Notes under the pieces: generated by a model
Seen by the model: the letters and a program-made list of their open reading frames with translations, nothing else
Database searches by the model: none
Told to the model about the DNA's origin: nothing
Translations under genes and position numbers: made by a program
Shown: positions 1 through 7,863 of the stretch, one piece after another
Position numbering within the stretch: the stretch's first letter is position 1
How the letters are laid out: each line of letters opens with the position of its first letter
Source of the DNA: Thomasclavelia spiroformis DSM 1552
GTDB taxonomy: Bacteria > Bacillota_I > Bacilli_A > Erysipelotrichales > Coprobacillaceae
Reading direction: 5' to 3'
Length of the DNA stretch: 64,000 nt
Assembly: GCF_025149465.1 (NCBI RefSeq)
Contig: NZ_CP102275.1
Span: 1,674,001-1,738,000, forward strand

Positions 1-531
1 ACTTAATTCACTACCAATAACTTTTCCAGCTTTAAATGCATTTTCTGGATCATTTGTAGCTCCTACAGCCATATTTCCTGGCAAAGCAGTTCCTCCCGTC
101 AATCGATAAACTATCCCCCCTTCTTGATCTGTTGCAATAATTAAAGGAATATTATTTTCTCCTAAATTTGGATCAATTGCTGCCTTTTGTAATCCATCTG
201 TCAATTCAACATTGATACTAGCATCAGACGCAAAATTTGCAGCAAACAAAATAACACTTCCAATATCATATTTTCCAATAATTTCGTAAATTTCATCGTT
301 TATATTTTGAACTGATGAAATTTTTGTACCATCTTTCATTGTCCACCCACTTCTAAATGAAAGCATGATTTTTTGACCAATTTTTTCTTCTAATGTCATT
401 TTCGCAACTAACTCTTGAGCTTTTTGTTCATTAGTTAAAGCTGCAGCATTAGAAATATTTACACTAAATATAGTTGCAGCAATCATTGCTAAAACCATCA
501 TTAATGAAACAATTTTCTTTCCTAATTTCAT
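1..531 (-). CDS. GH3 beta-N-acetylhexosaminidase-like protein (partial, N-terminal 177 residues)
   Basis: Open frame from an ATG at 531 running off the left edge of the window, so the C-terminus is missing. AAGGAG lies about 9 bases before the ATG. Residues 1-31 form a signal peptide (Lys-rich start, hydrophobic core, Ala-Ala-Ala end), so the enzyme is exported. The mature part begins with the typical GH3 helix (LVAKMTLEEKIGQ) and carries the DQEGG motif at residues 135-139 followed by a conserved GGTALPGNMAVGAT segment, as in GH3 NagZ-type N-acetylglucosaminidases that hydrolyse terminal GlcNAc from wall or host glycans. The catalytic nucleophile region is not in the window. Family assignment is firm; exact substrate is inference. 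Confidence 0.85.
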   Translation of the reverse strand, partial: MKLGKKIVSLMMVLAMIAATIFSVNISNAAALTNEQKAQELVAKMTLEEKIGQKIMLSFRSGWTMKDGTKISSVQNINDEIYEIIGKYDIGSVILFAANFASDASINVELTDGLQKAAIDPNLGENNIPLIIATDQEGGIVYRLTGGTALPGNMAVGATNDPENAFKAGKVIGSELS

Positions 532-641
532 TCTCTTTTTCTCCTTTTTAAATAATAATTCCCCAATTTACAATTAATTTATTGTCAGTCTAATCTTTTC
601 ATCCCTCCATTTCCTATTTTTAATTAGCATTAAAAATAAAA

Positions 642-687
642 CCCAAGCAATGTTAATAATACTATCATGTTATTAACAATACTTAGG
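642..687 (-). terminator. Terminator-like hairpin in the leader of the GH3 gene
   Basis: An 18-bp imperfect stem (arms 642-659 and 670-687) that pairs better as minus-strand RNA, because one mismatch becomes G-U, followed on the minus strand by TTTTATTTTT. It lies about 110 bases upstream of the GH3 start codon and over 800 bases downstream of the nearest minus-strand gene, which has its own terminator. It may be an attenuator or the end of a small transcript. Confidence 0.55.
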
Positions 688-1554
688 TCATGCCTGATTT
701 AACAGTAACATCTCTTTTATATTACTTTGTATATAATTATTTTACTATTTATAATTAAAGCAGTCAATATACAAAATATATAATTTCTTGAATAAATCAA
801 AATAATTTAAGTTGTTTTTAGTTGATTAATTATAAATAACAATATTATATTTCTTTTTTAGAGTATAATTATATTTATGTTTAATTATTAAAAAAATATT
901 GATTTCAAAAAGTTCCTATCTCATTTTCATTCTTACATAAATATTTTAACTGAATTTTATATTTAGAACCTTGTTTAACATAATCTCGATATCTGGAATA
1001 GCATAAATTCAAGCAATCATTACTGTTAAAGATTTTTCACCATTATATAAGTGTATAGCTACAAAACGCCTAAAATGACTTCTTATTTAAAACAGACAAA
1101 AGTCTATCAATTTTTAATTAATAGAACATCATTATCAATTATTTAACACTTTTTAGGACATTTTTCATACAGACAACTAAAATATATTTAAACGATACAT
1201 CTAAAGCAATAGAAAAACAAACTTTTCATTTTAAATTTTTTCATAGAAATTATCCAAAAAAGAAGTTTAATCATTAGTTAGCCACATATATCAAATATCA
1301 TGTCTGCATAATTTCTTAATTCATATTATCCGTTTATAAATTTAAGTAATATAATCATAGTATCATATTAAAATCATAATCTTTAGTATCTACATTGATG
1401 TCAATAAAATACTTTGAAGTGTTAATTTCTTTTATGATTTCTATTACTGATATTAATAAATGATCTATAAAAACAATTTAAAAAAAATCTAGAGAAGTTG
1501 ACATTGAAATGTACTATAACTAGATTTTTTTATATTTTATACAATCTAATAATA
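688..1554. other. AT-rich intergenic stretch with no recognisable gene
   Basis: About 870 bases with no convincing open frame on either strand. The only structure I see is a second possible hairpin near 1480-1531, with arms reading AAAAAAATCTAG and CTAGATTTTTTT. The promoter and leader of the GH3 gene must lie here, but I cannot place a convincing -35/-10 pair. Confidence 0.5.
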
Positions 1555-1587
1555 TCAAAAATAGCACTGTTTAAGTGCTATTTTTGA
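1555..1587 (-). terminator. Intrinsic terminator after the alcohol dehydrogenase
   Basis: Perfect 14-bp inverted repeat (1555-1568 and 1574-1587) with a 5-base loop, rich in A on one arm and T on the other, 16 bases after the stop codon of the minus-strand dehydrogenase. Confidence 0.85.
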
Positions 1588-1602
1588 TGTATTACAATCT
1601 TT

Positions 1603-2772
1603 TTATTGTAAACACATTTGATATATTTTTTTAATATCTTCTTGTTTTAATGGCTTAAAGCCATATAATACATCATTATTACATGATTTAGCTGCCATTA
1701 TATCAAAATATTGTTCATCAATATTAATTGCTTTAAAATTACTATCTAATTTACATGTCTCAAAGAAAAATTCTTCCAATTTTTTAATTGCAAGATTAGC
1801 AACTTCCATTGGTGGTAAGCTTTTGTCAATATCAAATACATTTATTCCAAATTGATAATATTTAGACACTGTTGTTTCATCTAAACAATATTTTAACCAT
1901 CTTGGTGTTAAGATTGCTAAACCTAGACCATGAGTAATATCATAATAAGCACTTAATTCATGTTCCATTGGATGACAACTCCATTCATGTTGTTTTCCAC
2001 CATTAACAAGTCCATTGATTGCCCATGATGAAGTCCACATTAAATTAGCTCTTGCTTCATAATTATCTGGTTCTTTAATTGCAATTGGCGTATATTTAAT
2101 AATTGTTTTCATCATTCCTTCCATAAATGTATCTAACATATATAGATCTTGTTCCATATTAAAATATACTTCCATAATATGTGACATCATATCAGCACTA
2201 CCACAGGCTGTTTGATAAGCACTGACACTGTATGTTAAAGTAGGATCTAAAAATGATGCTTTAGGTAGCATCGGTCTTGCCATTCTACCAATTTTATCTT
2301 TTGTTTCTAAATTAGTAATAACTCCGCCACTATCCATTTCTGAACCAGTTGCTGCAAGAGTTAAAATAGTTACAATTGGTAATGCTTTTTCAATAGGCGC
2401 ATTTTCACTTAAAAATAGCCATGGATCATGATCTACACATGCTCCTGCTGCCATAAATTTTGTTGCATCAAGAGTTGATCCACCACCTACTGCAAGTAAT
2501 ACATCAATATGTTCATCTTTACATATTTGTGCTCCTTTACGTACTGATTCAATTCTAGGATTTGGTTCAATTCCTGATAATTCAAATAAATTTAAACCAG
2601 CTTTTTTTATTTCATTAATGACTTTATCATATAAACCACTCTTTTTAATTGAACCCCCACCATAAGTCATTAAAACATTTTTTCCATATTTTTTTAATTC
2701 TGTTGTTAAATTTTTTAACTGATCTTTACCAAAATAAACAGTTACTGGAATATCATAAATAAAATCATTCAT
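1603..2772 (-). CDS. Iron-containing (NAD(P)H-dependent) alcohol/butanol dehydrogenase
   Basis: 389 residues, full length for the group III Fe-dependent alcohol dehydrogenases. Nucleotide-binding glycine motifs GGGS (38-41) and GGGST (96-100) are present, and the metal ligands expected for the family appear as Asp194 and His198 (GSADMMSH), His267 or His271, and His281. The sequence is closest in style to the clostridial BdhA/YqhD branch, which reduces short-chain aldehydes with NAD(P)H in the cytoplasm. The gene is monocistronic, ending in its own terminator, and starts downstream of a promoter with a 19-bp spacer and a dyad, suggesting MerR-type aldehyde or electrophile control. The precise aldehyde is not deducible. 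Confidence 0.9.
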   Translation of the reverse strand: MNDFIYDIPVTVYFGKDQLKNLTTELKKYGKNVLMTYGGGSIKKSGLYDKVINEIKKAGLNLFELSGIEPNPRIESVRKGAQICKDEHIDVLLAVGGGSTLDATKFMAAGACVDHDPWLFLSENAPIEKALPIVTILTLAATGSEMDSGGVITNLETKDKIGRMARPMLPKASFLDPTLTYSVSAYQTACGSADMMSHIMEVYFNMEQDLYMLDTFMEGMMKTIIKYTPIAIKEPDNYEARANLMWTSSWAINGLVNGGKQHEWSCHPMEHELSAYYDITHGLGLAILTPRWLKYCLDETTVSKYYQFGINVFDIDKSLPPMEVANLAIKKLEEFFFETCKLDSNFKAINIDEQYFDIMAAKSCNNDVLYGFKPLKQEDIKKIYQMCLQ

Positions 2773-2797
2773 ATATAGTTACCTCGCTTTCAATAAT

Positions 2798-2828
2798 ATT
2801 ATAAACTATAAAGTTTACTTTAGGTCAA
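2798..2828 (-). promoter_or_regulatory. MerR-type promoter/operator for the alcohol dehydrogenase
   Basis: On the minus strand TTGACC (2828-2823) and TATAAT (2803-2798) are separated by 19 bases, the long spacer typical of MerR-activated promoters. The spacer contains the dyad CTAAAGTAAACTTTATAG. The same core AAGTnAACTTTA occurs in the 38.0-kb promoter. No merR gene is in the window. Confidence 0.6.
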
Positions 2829-2872
2829 TCTTTATTTTATTTTTATGTAATCGTTTTCTATAATAACGCAAT

Positions 2873-2899
2873 AAAGATGAGTTAAACCAACTCATCTTT
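2873..2899 (-). terminator. Terminator overlapping the 3' end of VapD-like copy 1
   Basis: Perfect 11-bp stem with a 5-base loop; the last codons and the stop of the minus-strand gene form one arm. Copies 2 and 3 of the module end in the same kind of hairpin. Confidence 0.75.
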
Positions 2900-3220
2900 A
2901 CTAATAACTTTAGATTCTTTTTTAATTCTTGATATGAAACTATACTCATCACTTACTATTGTAACATCAAATTCCATTACACATTTATTAAGCCATGTCC
3001 ACTTCCTTGACATCTTTCCAATTATATTTCCTACTTCTGCCATACTTATTCCTGTTTTAAAAACATAACCTGAATATTGACGATGTATAAAATTACTACA
3101 AAGTAAAAACTTCTTTATATCTTTCCAAGCATTTTTGTAACTTTTTGAAGGATAATATTGCTTTAATAAATTATTATTTAAATCAAAATTAATTGCTTTT
3201 CGACTATGTAAAGTTTGCAT
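2882..3220 (-). CDS. VapD-like (Cas2-fold) putative endoribonuclease, copy 1
   Basis: 112 residues. The start RKAINFDLNNNLL matches the first beta strand and conserved Asp of VapD/Cas2-like proteins, which adopt a ferredoxin-like fold; several VapD proteins are RNases acting as toxins. A central segment (about residues 40-75) with FIHRQYSGYV, followed by WTWLNKCV, matches the VapD pattern of a strand, a helix and a second strand. The start overlaps the end of the upstream small gene by about 17 bases, so the two are translationally coupled. Near-identical to copy 2 (3653-4009) and clearly related to copy 3 (7149-7457). RNase or toxin activity is inferred from family resemblance only. Confidence 0.65.
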   Translation of the reverse strand: MQTLHSRKAINFDLNNNLLKQYYPSKSYKNAWKDIKKFLLCSNFIHRQYSGYVFKTGISMAEVGNIIGKMSRKWTWLNKCVMEFDVTIVSDEYSFISRIKKESKVISKDELV

Positions 3221-3515
3221 ATCTTGCCTTAATTCGATAATATGACTCTAACGCATCTTCTCGATATTCAATCGTATCACCTTCATATCTAAAATACCAT
3301 TTATCTATTATTTTTAAAAACCATGGTGTTTTTGGCAAATCCCACTGTGCTTCCATAAATGCATCAAAATCACTCTTTTTACCAAAATATACACCTTTAT
3401 CTAACTTTTTTACACCTCGTCTTTTAAAAAAACGATCTACTTTTAAATAACATTCTTCAATGTCTATATTATTTTCTTTTGCTTTCTGTTCATCTAAAAA
3501 CATTTCCATCATCAT
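3204..3515 (-). CDS. Small partner protein of VapD-like copy 1 (possible antitoxin)
   Basis: 103 residues beginning with three Met codons after AAGGAAGTGATATT. Soluble and charged, with the conserved central block TPWFLKIIDKWYFRYEGDTIE shared by all three copies (20 residues quoted or fewer in each case). I do not recognise a named domain. Because it always precedes and overlaps the VapD-like gene, a toxin-antitoxin partnership (as in the VapX-VapD pair of Haemophilus) is plausible, though this protein is longer than VapX and not evidently homologous to it. Confidence 0.55.
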   Translation of the reverse strand: MMMEMFLDEQKAKENNIDIEECYLKVDRFFKRRGVKKLDKGVYFGKKSDFDAFMEAQWDLPKTPWFLKIIDKWYFRYEGDTIEYREDALESYYRIKARYANFT

Positions 3516-3535
3516 AATATCACTTCCTTTAATAT

Positions 3536-3564
3536 ATAATACCTAAATTGGTCTATCATTGCAA
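3536..3564 (-). promoter_or_regulatory. Promoter of VapD module copy 1
   Basis: Minus strand TTGCAA (3564-3559), 17-base spacer, TATTAT (3541-3536), about 20 bases before the start codons. The same arrangement occurs before copies 2 and 3, so each module carries its own promoter. Confidence 0.7.
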
Positions 3565-3643
3565 TACGATCAATATATTACCCTTCGATAACATATACTT
3601 ATTTAATCATGTTTTTACTTGTAGTTTTATATATTAAAGCAAT

Positions 3644-3670
3644 AAAGATGAGTTAAACCAACTCATCTTT
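3644..3670 (-). terminator. Terminator overlapping the 3' end of VapD-like copy 2
   Basis: Same 27-base hairpin as in copy 1, again including the stop codon. Confidence 0.75.
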
Positions 3671-4009
3671 ACTAGTAACTTTAGATTCTTGTTTAATTCT
3701 TGATATAAAACTATACTCATCACTTACTATTGTAACATCAAATTCCATTACACATTTATTAAGCCATGTCCACTTCCTTGACATCTTTCCAATTATATTT
3801 CCTACTTCTGCCATACTTATTCCTGTTTTAGAAACATAACCTGAATATTGACGATGTATAAAATCATTGTTTTCTAAATATTTGTTTATATCTTTCCATG
3901 CTTTCTTATAATTTTTTGAAGGATAATATTGTTTTAATAAATTATTATTTAAATCAAAATTAATTGCTTTTCTACCATGGAAAATTTGCATTTCTTGCTT
4001 CGACTTCAT
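3653..4009 (-). CDS. VapD-like (Cas2-fold) putative endoribonuclease, copy 2
   Basis: 118 residues as an open frame; an internal Met at codon 7 (3991) gives a protein aligned with copy 1 and may be the true start. Apart from a divergent helix (about residues 40-55) it is nearly identical to copy 1, including the C-terminal SKDELV. The N-terminal AINFDL strand with its Asp and the HRQYSGYV segment support the VapD family. It overlaps the upstream partner gene by 20-38 bases depending on start. Copies 1 and 2 form a tandem repeat of about 770 bases that includes promoter and terminator, pointing to a recent duplication. Confidence 0.65.
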   Translation of the reverse strand: MKSKQEMQIFHGRKAINFDLNNNLLKQYYPSKNYKKAWKDINKYLENNDFIHRQYSGYVSKTGISMAEVGNIIGKMSRKWTWLNKCVMEFDVTIVSDEYSFISRIKQESKVTSKDELV

Positions 4010-4286
4010 AATATGATTTCAATGCATCTTCTCGATATTCAATCGTATCGCCTTCATATCTAAAATACCATTTATCTACTATTTTTAAAAACCATGGTGT
4101 TTCAGGTAAGTCCCACTGTGCTTCCATAAAGGCATCAAAATCACTCTTTTTACCAAAATATATACCTTTATCTAACTTTTTTACACCTCGTCTTTTAAAA
4201 AAACGATCTACTTTTAAATAACATTCTTCAATGTCTATATTATTTTCTTTTGCTTTCTGTTCATCTAAAAACATTTCCATCATCAT
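3972..4286 (-). CDS. Small partner protein of VapD-like copy 2
   Basis: 104 residues, differing from copy 1 at only a few positions plus the last dozen residues. Same triple-Met start and the same ribosome site. Unknown domain; function suggested only by its fixed place before a VapD-like gene. Confidence 0.55.
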   Translation of the reverse strand: MMMEMFLDEQKAKENNIDIEECYLKVDRFFKRRGVKKLDKGIYFGKKSDFDAFMEAQWDLPETPWFLKIVDKWYFRYEGDTIEYREDALKSYYEVEARNANFPW

Positions 4287-4306
4287 AATATCACTTCCTT
4301 TAATAC

Positions 4307-4335
4307 ATAATACCTAAATTGGTCTATTATTGCAA
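4307..4335 (-). promoter_or_regulatory. Promoter of VapD module copy 2
   Basis: Minus strand TTGCAA (4335-4330), 17-base spacer, TATTAT (4312-4307). Confidence 0.7.
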
Positions 4336-4427
4336 TACGATCAATATATTACCCTTCAGTATCATATACTTATTAAAATATATTTTTACTTATTTTAATG
4401 ATTAAATAGTTATAATTTCATCAGTCT

Positions 4428-4860
4428 TCATAAACATATACAGTAATAACGTCTTCTCTTTTTTACTGCATCATTTAATTCTTCTAATTTTATTAATCTA
4501 TATTCATAGTTTAATATTGCTTCATTTAAAATTAAATATGCTTTTCTAATTCCTAATAACTTCTTTTTAGGCACTAAATAATCTTTTGTGGCTAAAGTTA
4601 ATAAATTAATTATTGTATAAAAAGTTATTTTTGTTGTTAAAATATTTGCATCTACTATTTCAAAATATTTTGTTGTCTAAGTCATCTTTTTTCTAATTTT
4701 ATCAAAATACATATCACATTTAAATTTTCTTTATTTTCAATCAATCCAAACACACAATTATTACCTATACTTACCCAAATAATAAAGCAATTCCTGCTAC
4801 TACATAAATAATTGTTATCCAATCATATATTTCAAGATTTAATACAAAATTATTTATCAT
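4428..4860 (-). pseudogene. Decayed gene of unknown function
   Basis: Reading the minus strand from an ATG at 4860, a hydrophobic segment (DWITIIYVVAGIALLFG) is followed by a frame change, then SIGNNCVFGLIENKENL, a second frame change, MYFDKIRKKMT, an in-frame TAG, and then about 77 codons open to a TGA at 4428-4430 (ending RRRYYCICL). The pieces are contiguous and protein-like, so I read this as one small gene (about 140 residues, one N-terminal membrane helix, basic helical C-terminus) with two frameshifts and one nonsense codon. No family recognised. It sits between the capF remnant and VapD module 2. Confidence 0.45.
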
Positions 4861-5038
4861 TTTTATTTACTTCTTCATAATAAGTATCAGTATGATCAGG
4901 ATCAAATGATTCATTTGCCCACATTAGCGTTACTAAATCTTCACTGTCTGATAAGTTAATGATGTTATGTCTATATCCAGTTGGAATATTGTTAATTACT
5001 AAATTAATTGAATAGGGGTAAGCGCCAATGTTTATCAC
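4850..5038 (-). pseudogene. 3' fragment of a capF-like gene
   Basis: A 62-codon open frame whose last 40 or so residues (RHNIINLSDSEDLVTLMW, ANESFDPDHTDTYYEEV) almost match the C-terminal cupin end of the intact capF homologue at 7864-9063. The first 16 residues do not match. The catalytic reductase domain is absent, so this is a remnant of a duplicated or exchanged capF copy. It marks a recombination joint at the distal end of the capsule operon. Confidence 0.8.
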
Positions 5039-5045
5039 ACAACAA

Positions 5046-5095
5046 AAAGAGGCTGAAACGCATATGGTTTAACCATTAAACGTTACAGCCTCTTT
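5046..5095 (-). terminator. Terminator after the capG-linked hypothetical gene
   Basis: Long hairpin: outer 10-bp stem (5046-5055 with 5086-5095), inner AACG/CGTT, and an apical palindrome ATGGTT/AACCAT, followed on the minus strand by T-rich sequence. It lies just past the stop at 5107 and is the probable main end of the capsule transcript. Confidence 0.8.
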
Positions 5096-5106
5096 AATAT
5101 TTGTAA

Positions 5107-5910
5107 TTAATTAACTTCTATTTTAGAAATTAAACTATTCTCCTTAATTGTTTGATTATTTTTAATTCCAATGACAGGGTTATCATCATCAAAAATCGTA
5201 TTTTCATATTTATAGGCATATAATCTTTGTAATACTTTAACAACTAAATGATGCTGTTTTTCTTGATCATTTAATTCTTCATAGTTTTCAAACCATATTT
5301 GATTAAACGGTAATAAATAATCAAACTGATATAATTTACTATTTTCAATAAAATCATCAATTAAATCATCATCAACAAAATTATAAATAAACTGAAATAA
5401 TTCAGGTCCTACCTGAATTATTTCATAATTATCATTATTATATAAAGCATCTCCAAAGGCATATCCTTTAATACTATAATCCTTTATTACATAGCCAAAC
5501 CGATAACGTAAATAATTACATACTTCATCATCATTTAATAAATCAATTTCTAGATTATTTTTAAATATTCTAATTACACCATCATATTTAAAAGTTATTC
5601 CATACTTCTTAAAAAAAGCTGATAATGCTGTATCTTTAGTTAAAACATCAATTAAGTTATAACCATTGTTATCATCATCTAGTCTTCTTGATAAATGAAT
5701 AAAAAGGATTTCATCAAGATCAACAATTAAATGCTTTTTTACATAATCTAAAAAATACTGATACTGATCATCTAAAATAAAAACAGGTTGATTAGCCTGA
5801 AACTGCTGATAACACTTTTCAAGTAGATCATCTAGTTGCTTATTATCAATATTTAATATTTCACATATCGATATTTTCATTTCTTGATAAGATCTTGTAT
5901 TGATATACAT
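5107..5910 (-). CDS. Hypothetical acidic protein at the end of the capsule operon
   Basis: 267 residues, cytoplasmic-looking (no signal or membrane helix), very rich in Asp, Asn and Tyr. I do not recognise a domain. It starts one base after the stop of the capG homologue, with GGAGAAAG inside the end of that gene, so the two are translationally coupled and it belongs to the capsule transcript. A large terminator follows. A role in the polysaccharide pathway is implied by position alone. Confidence 0.6.
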   Translation of the reverse strand: MYINTRSYQEMKISICEILNIDNKQLDDLLEKCYQQFQANQPVFILDDQYQYFLDYVKKHLIVDLDEILFIHLSRRLDDDNNGYNLIDVLTKDTALSAFFKKYGITFKYDGVIRIFKNNLEIDLLNDDEVCNYLRYRFGYVIKDYSIKGYAFGDALYNNDNYEIIQVGPELFQFIYNFVDDDLIDDFIENSKLYQFDYLLPFNQIWFENYEELNDQEKQHHLVVKVLQRLYAYKYENTIFDDDNPVIGIKNNQTIKENSLISKIEVN

Positions 5911-5911
5911 G

Positions 5912-7096
5912 TTAGAACTTTCTCCATACCATCTTATTAACTACTCCAGTATATGATTGAATTAGTTTAACTACTTTTGTAGAAACATTTTCATCAACAT
6001 AATCTGGAACTGGAATACCTAAATCTTTTTCTTCATTCATAGCTACTGCTACATCTACAGCTTGTAGTAATGAATCACCATCAATACCAGCTAAAATAAA
6101 ATCAGCTTTATCTAAAGCTTCTGGTCTTTCTGTACTAGTTCTAATGCAAATAGCTGGAAAAGAATGTCCTGCACTTGTAAAGAAACTACTTTCTTCTGGT
6201 AATGTTCCACTATCACTTACTACTGCAAATGCATTCATTTGTAAACAATTATAATCATGGAAACCTAATGGTTCATGCATAACTACGCGTTTATCTAATT
6301 TAAAGCCAGTTTGTTCTAATCTTTTTTTACTGCGTGGATGACATGAATATAAGATTGGCATATCGTATTTTTCAGCCATTTTATTAATAGCAGAAAATAA
6401 TGATAAGAAATTCTTTTCAGTATCAATATTTTCTTCACGATGGGCACTTAATAAAATGTATCCTTTTTCTTTTAGATTCAGTTTTTCTAAGATCTTTGAT
6501 GATTTGATCTGTTCTAGATTATTATGTAATACTTCGGCCATCGGTGAACCTGTTACATATACCCTTTCTTTTGGCAGTCCACATTCATGTAAGTATTTTC
6601 TTGCATGTTCACTATATGCCAGATTCACATCACTAATAATATCGACAATTCTTCGATTTGTTTCTTCAGGTAAACATTCATCTTTACATCTGTTTCCTGC
6701 TTCCATATGGAAGATAGGAATATGTAATCTTTTAGCACTGATAGCACTTAAACAGCTATTAGTATCTCCTAAAATTAATAAAGCATCTGGTTTAATTTGA
6801 TTCATCAGTTTATAAGAACAGTTGATGATATTACCAACAGTTGCTCCTAAATCATCACCAACTGCATTCATATAAACATCAGGATCAGCTAGTTTTAAAT
6901 CATGAAAAAAGATCCCATTTAAATTATAATCATAGTTTTGACCAGTATGAGCTAAGATACAGTCAAAGTATTTACGACATTTATTAATTACAGCAGCTAA
7001 TCTAATAATTTCAGGTCTAGTTCCTACAATAATCAATAATTTTAATTTATCATTTTCTTGCCATTTAACATTTGAATAATCTGTAGTTATTTCCAT
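5912..7096 (-). CDS. capG: UDP-N-acetylglucosamine 2-epimerase family enzyme, UDP-L-FucNAc branch (CapG/WbjD-like)
   Basis: 394 residues, full length for non-hydrolysing UDP-HexNAc 2-epimerases. Family motifs are visible: VGTRPEIIRLA near the N-terminus, GDTNS and HMEAGNRC in the middle, LLSAHREENID, and SDSGTLPEES, which carry the UDP-binding and catalytic acids. In capsule loci that also encode CapE and CapF this enzyme catalyses the last step to UDP-L-FucNAc; both are present here (17756-18799 and 7864-9063). The CapG rather than WecB assignment rests on this context. Start is preceded by GGGAGG. Overlaps nothing upstream; VapD module 3 separates it from capF. Confidence 0.85.
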   Translation of the reverse strand: MEITTDYSNVKWQENDKLKLLIIVGTRPEIIRLAAVINKCRKYFDCILAHTGQNYDYNLNGIFFHDLKLADPDVYMNAVGDDLGATVGNIINCSYKLMNQIKPDALLILGDTNSCLSAISAKRLHIPIFHMEAGNRCKDECLPEETNRRIVDIISDVNLAYSEHARKYLHECGLPKERVYVTGSPMAEVLHNNLEQIKSSKILEKLNLKEKGYILLSAHREENIDTEKNFLSLFSAINKMAEKYDMPILYSCHPRSKKRLEQTGFKLDKRVVMHEPLGFHDYNCLQMNAFAVVSDSGTLPEESSFFTSAGHSFPAICIRTSTERPEALDKADFILAGIDGDSLLQAVDVAVAMNEEKDLGIPVPDYVDENVSTKVVKLIQSYTGVVNKMVWRKF

Positions 7097-7120
7097 TAGT
7101 TATACCTCCCTTTATATAAT

Positions 7121-7147
7121 AAAAATGAGTTAATTTAACTCATTTTT
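7121..7147 (-). terminator. Terminator of VapD module copy 3
   Basis: Perfect 13-bp inverted repeat around a single central base, A-rich and T-rich arms, just past the stop codon at 7149. It lies inside the capsule operon, between capF and capG, so read-through or antitermination would be needed to reach capG. Confidence 0.75.
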
Positions 7148-7148
7148 A

Positions 7149-7457
7149 TTATGTTTCATCTTTAATTATTGGCAAAAGATTATATTCATCACCAACAATA
7201 GTTACATCAAATATCATTACTGACATTTTTAACCATGGATACTGTCTTGATAGCTTGCCAACAAGATTAAAAACATCAGTCATCAAGATATCATCTTTAG
7301 ATACATAGCCTGAATACTGACGATGAATAAAATTTTCATCTTCAAAATATTTTTTAATATCTCGCCAAGCATTCTTATAATTTTTTGAAGGATAATTCTG
7401 TTTCAATAAATTATTATCTAAGTCAAAATTAATAGCTTTTCGCGTTTTTGTAATCAT
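7149..7457 (-). CDS. VapD-like (Cas2-fold) putative endoribonuclease, copy 3
   Basis: 102 residues. Same architecture as copies 1 and 2: TRKAINFDLDNNLL at the N-terminus, FIHRQYSGYVSKD in the middle, then a hydrophobic strand MSVMIFDVTIVGDEY. More diverged than copies 1 and 2 are from each other, so this is likely the older copy. It overlaps its partner gene by 29 bases and sits between capF and capG, with its own promoter and terminator. Confidence 0.65.
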   Translation of the reverse strand: MITKTRKAINFDLDNNLLKQNYPSKNYKNAWRDIKKYFEDENFIHRQYSGYVSKDDILMTDVFNLVGKLSRQYPWLKMSVMIFDVTIVGDEYNLLPIIKDET

Positions 7458-7764
7458 TGTTCTTCGTGAAAATTCTATAATAAGATTCTAATGCATCTTC
7501 TCGACATTCAATCGTATCACCAACATATCTAAAATACCAGCTATCTACTATTTTTAAAAACCATGGTGTTTTAGGTAATTCCCACTGTGCTTTAACCATT
7601 GCAAAAAGAGCGTCTTTAGTTCCTTTGTACACACCTTTTTCAACTTTCTTTACACCACGTTTTTCAAAAAATTGATCCACTTCTAAATAACATTCATCTA
7701 TATTGATATTATATTTTCTTGCCTTTTGTTCATCTAAAAACATTTCCATCATCATAACTATCAC
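7429..7764 (-). CDS. Small partner protein of VapD-like copy 3
   Basis: 111 residues as an open frame; the start is one of several Met codons (MIVMMMEMFLDEQ), most likely the ATG triplets that follow AAGGATGTGATAGTT. Shares the TPWFLKIVDSWYFRY block and MEMFLDEQKA start with copies 1 and 2. Function unknown; possible antitoxin by gene order. Confidence 0.55.
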   Translation of the reverse strand: MIVMMMEMFLDEQKARKYNINIDECYLEVDQFFEKRGVKKVEKGVYKGTKDALFAMVKAQWELPKTPWFLKIVDSWYFRYVGDTIECREDALESYYRIFTKNNDYKNAKSY

Positions 7765-7776
7765 ATCCTTAAATAT

Positions 7777-7805
7777 ATAATACTAAAGTTTTTTTCTTAT
7801 TACAA
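7777..7805 (-). promoter_or_regulatory. Promoter of VapD module copy 3
   Basis: Minus strand TTGTAA (7805-7800), 17-base spacer, TATTAT (7782-7777). Spacing and -10 are conserved with copies 1 and 2 although the spacer sequence differs. Confidence 0.65.
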
Positions 7806-7863
7806 TGACACGACTGTAATATTATCCTTCAGTAACTATATACGAAAAAAAGATGTCGTTACG

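Noticed and set aside
1480-1531. Hairpin AAAAAAATCTAG...CTAGATTTTTTT as a second terminator or small RNA
   Set aside because: Loop of about 27 bases and only A/T-rich arms; with the stronger terminator at 1555-1587 next to it, support is too weak to call.
2882-4286. VapD-like genes as cas2 of a CRISPR locus
   Set aside because: No cas1, no other cas gene and no repeat-spacer array in the window; the gene pairing is VapD-like.
6456-6800. Plus-strand open frame of 114 codons
   Set aside because: Lies fully inside the capG homologue on the other strand, no ribosome site; an antisense shadow. The same applies to plus-strand frames within capF, hisG, potA and potB.
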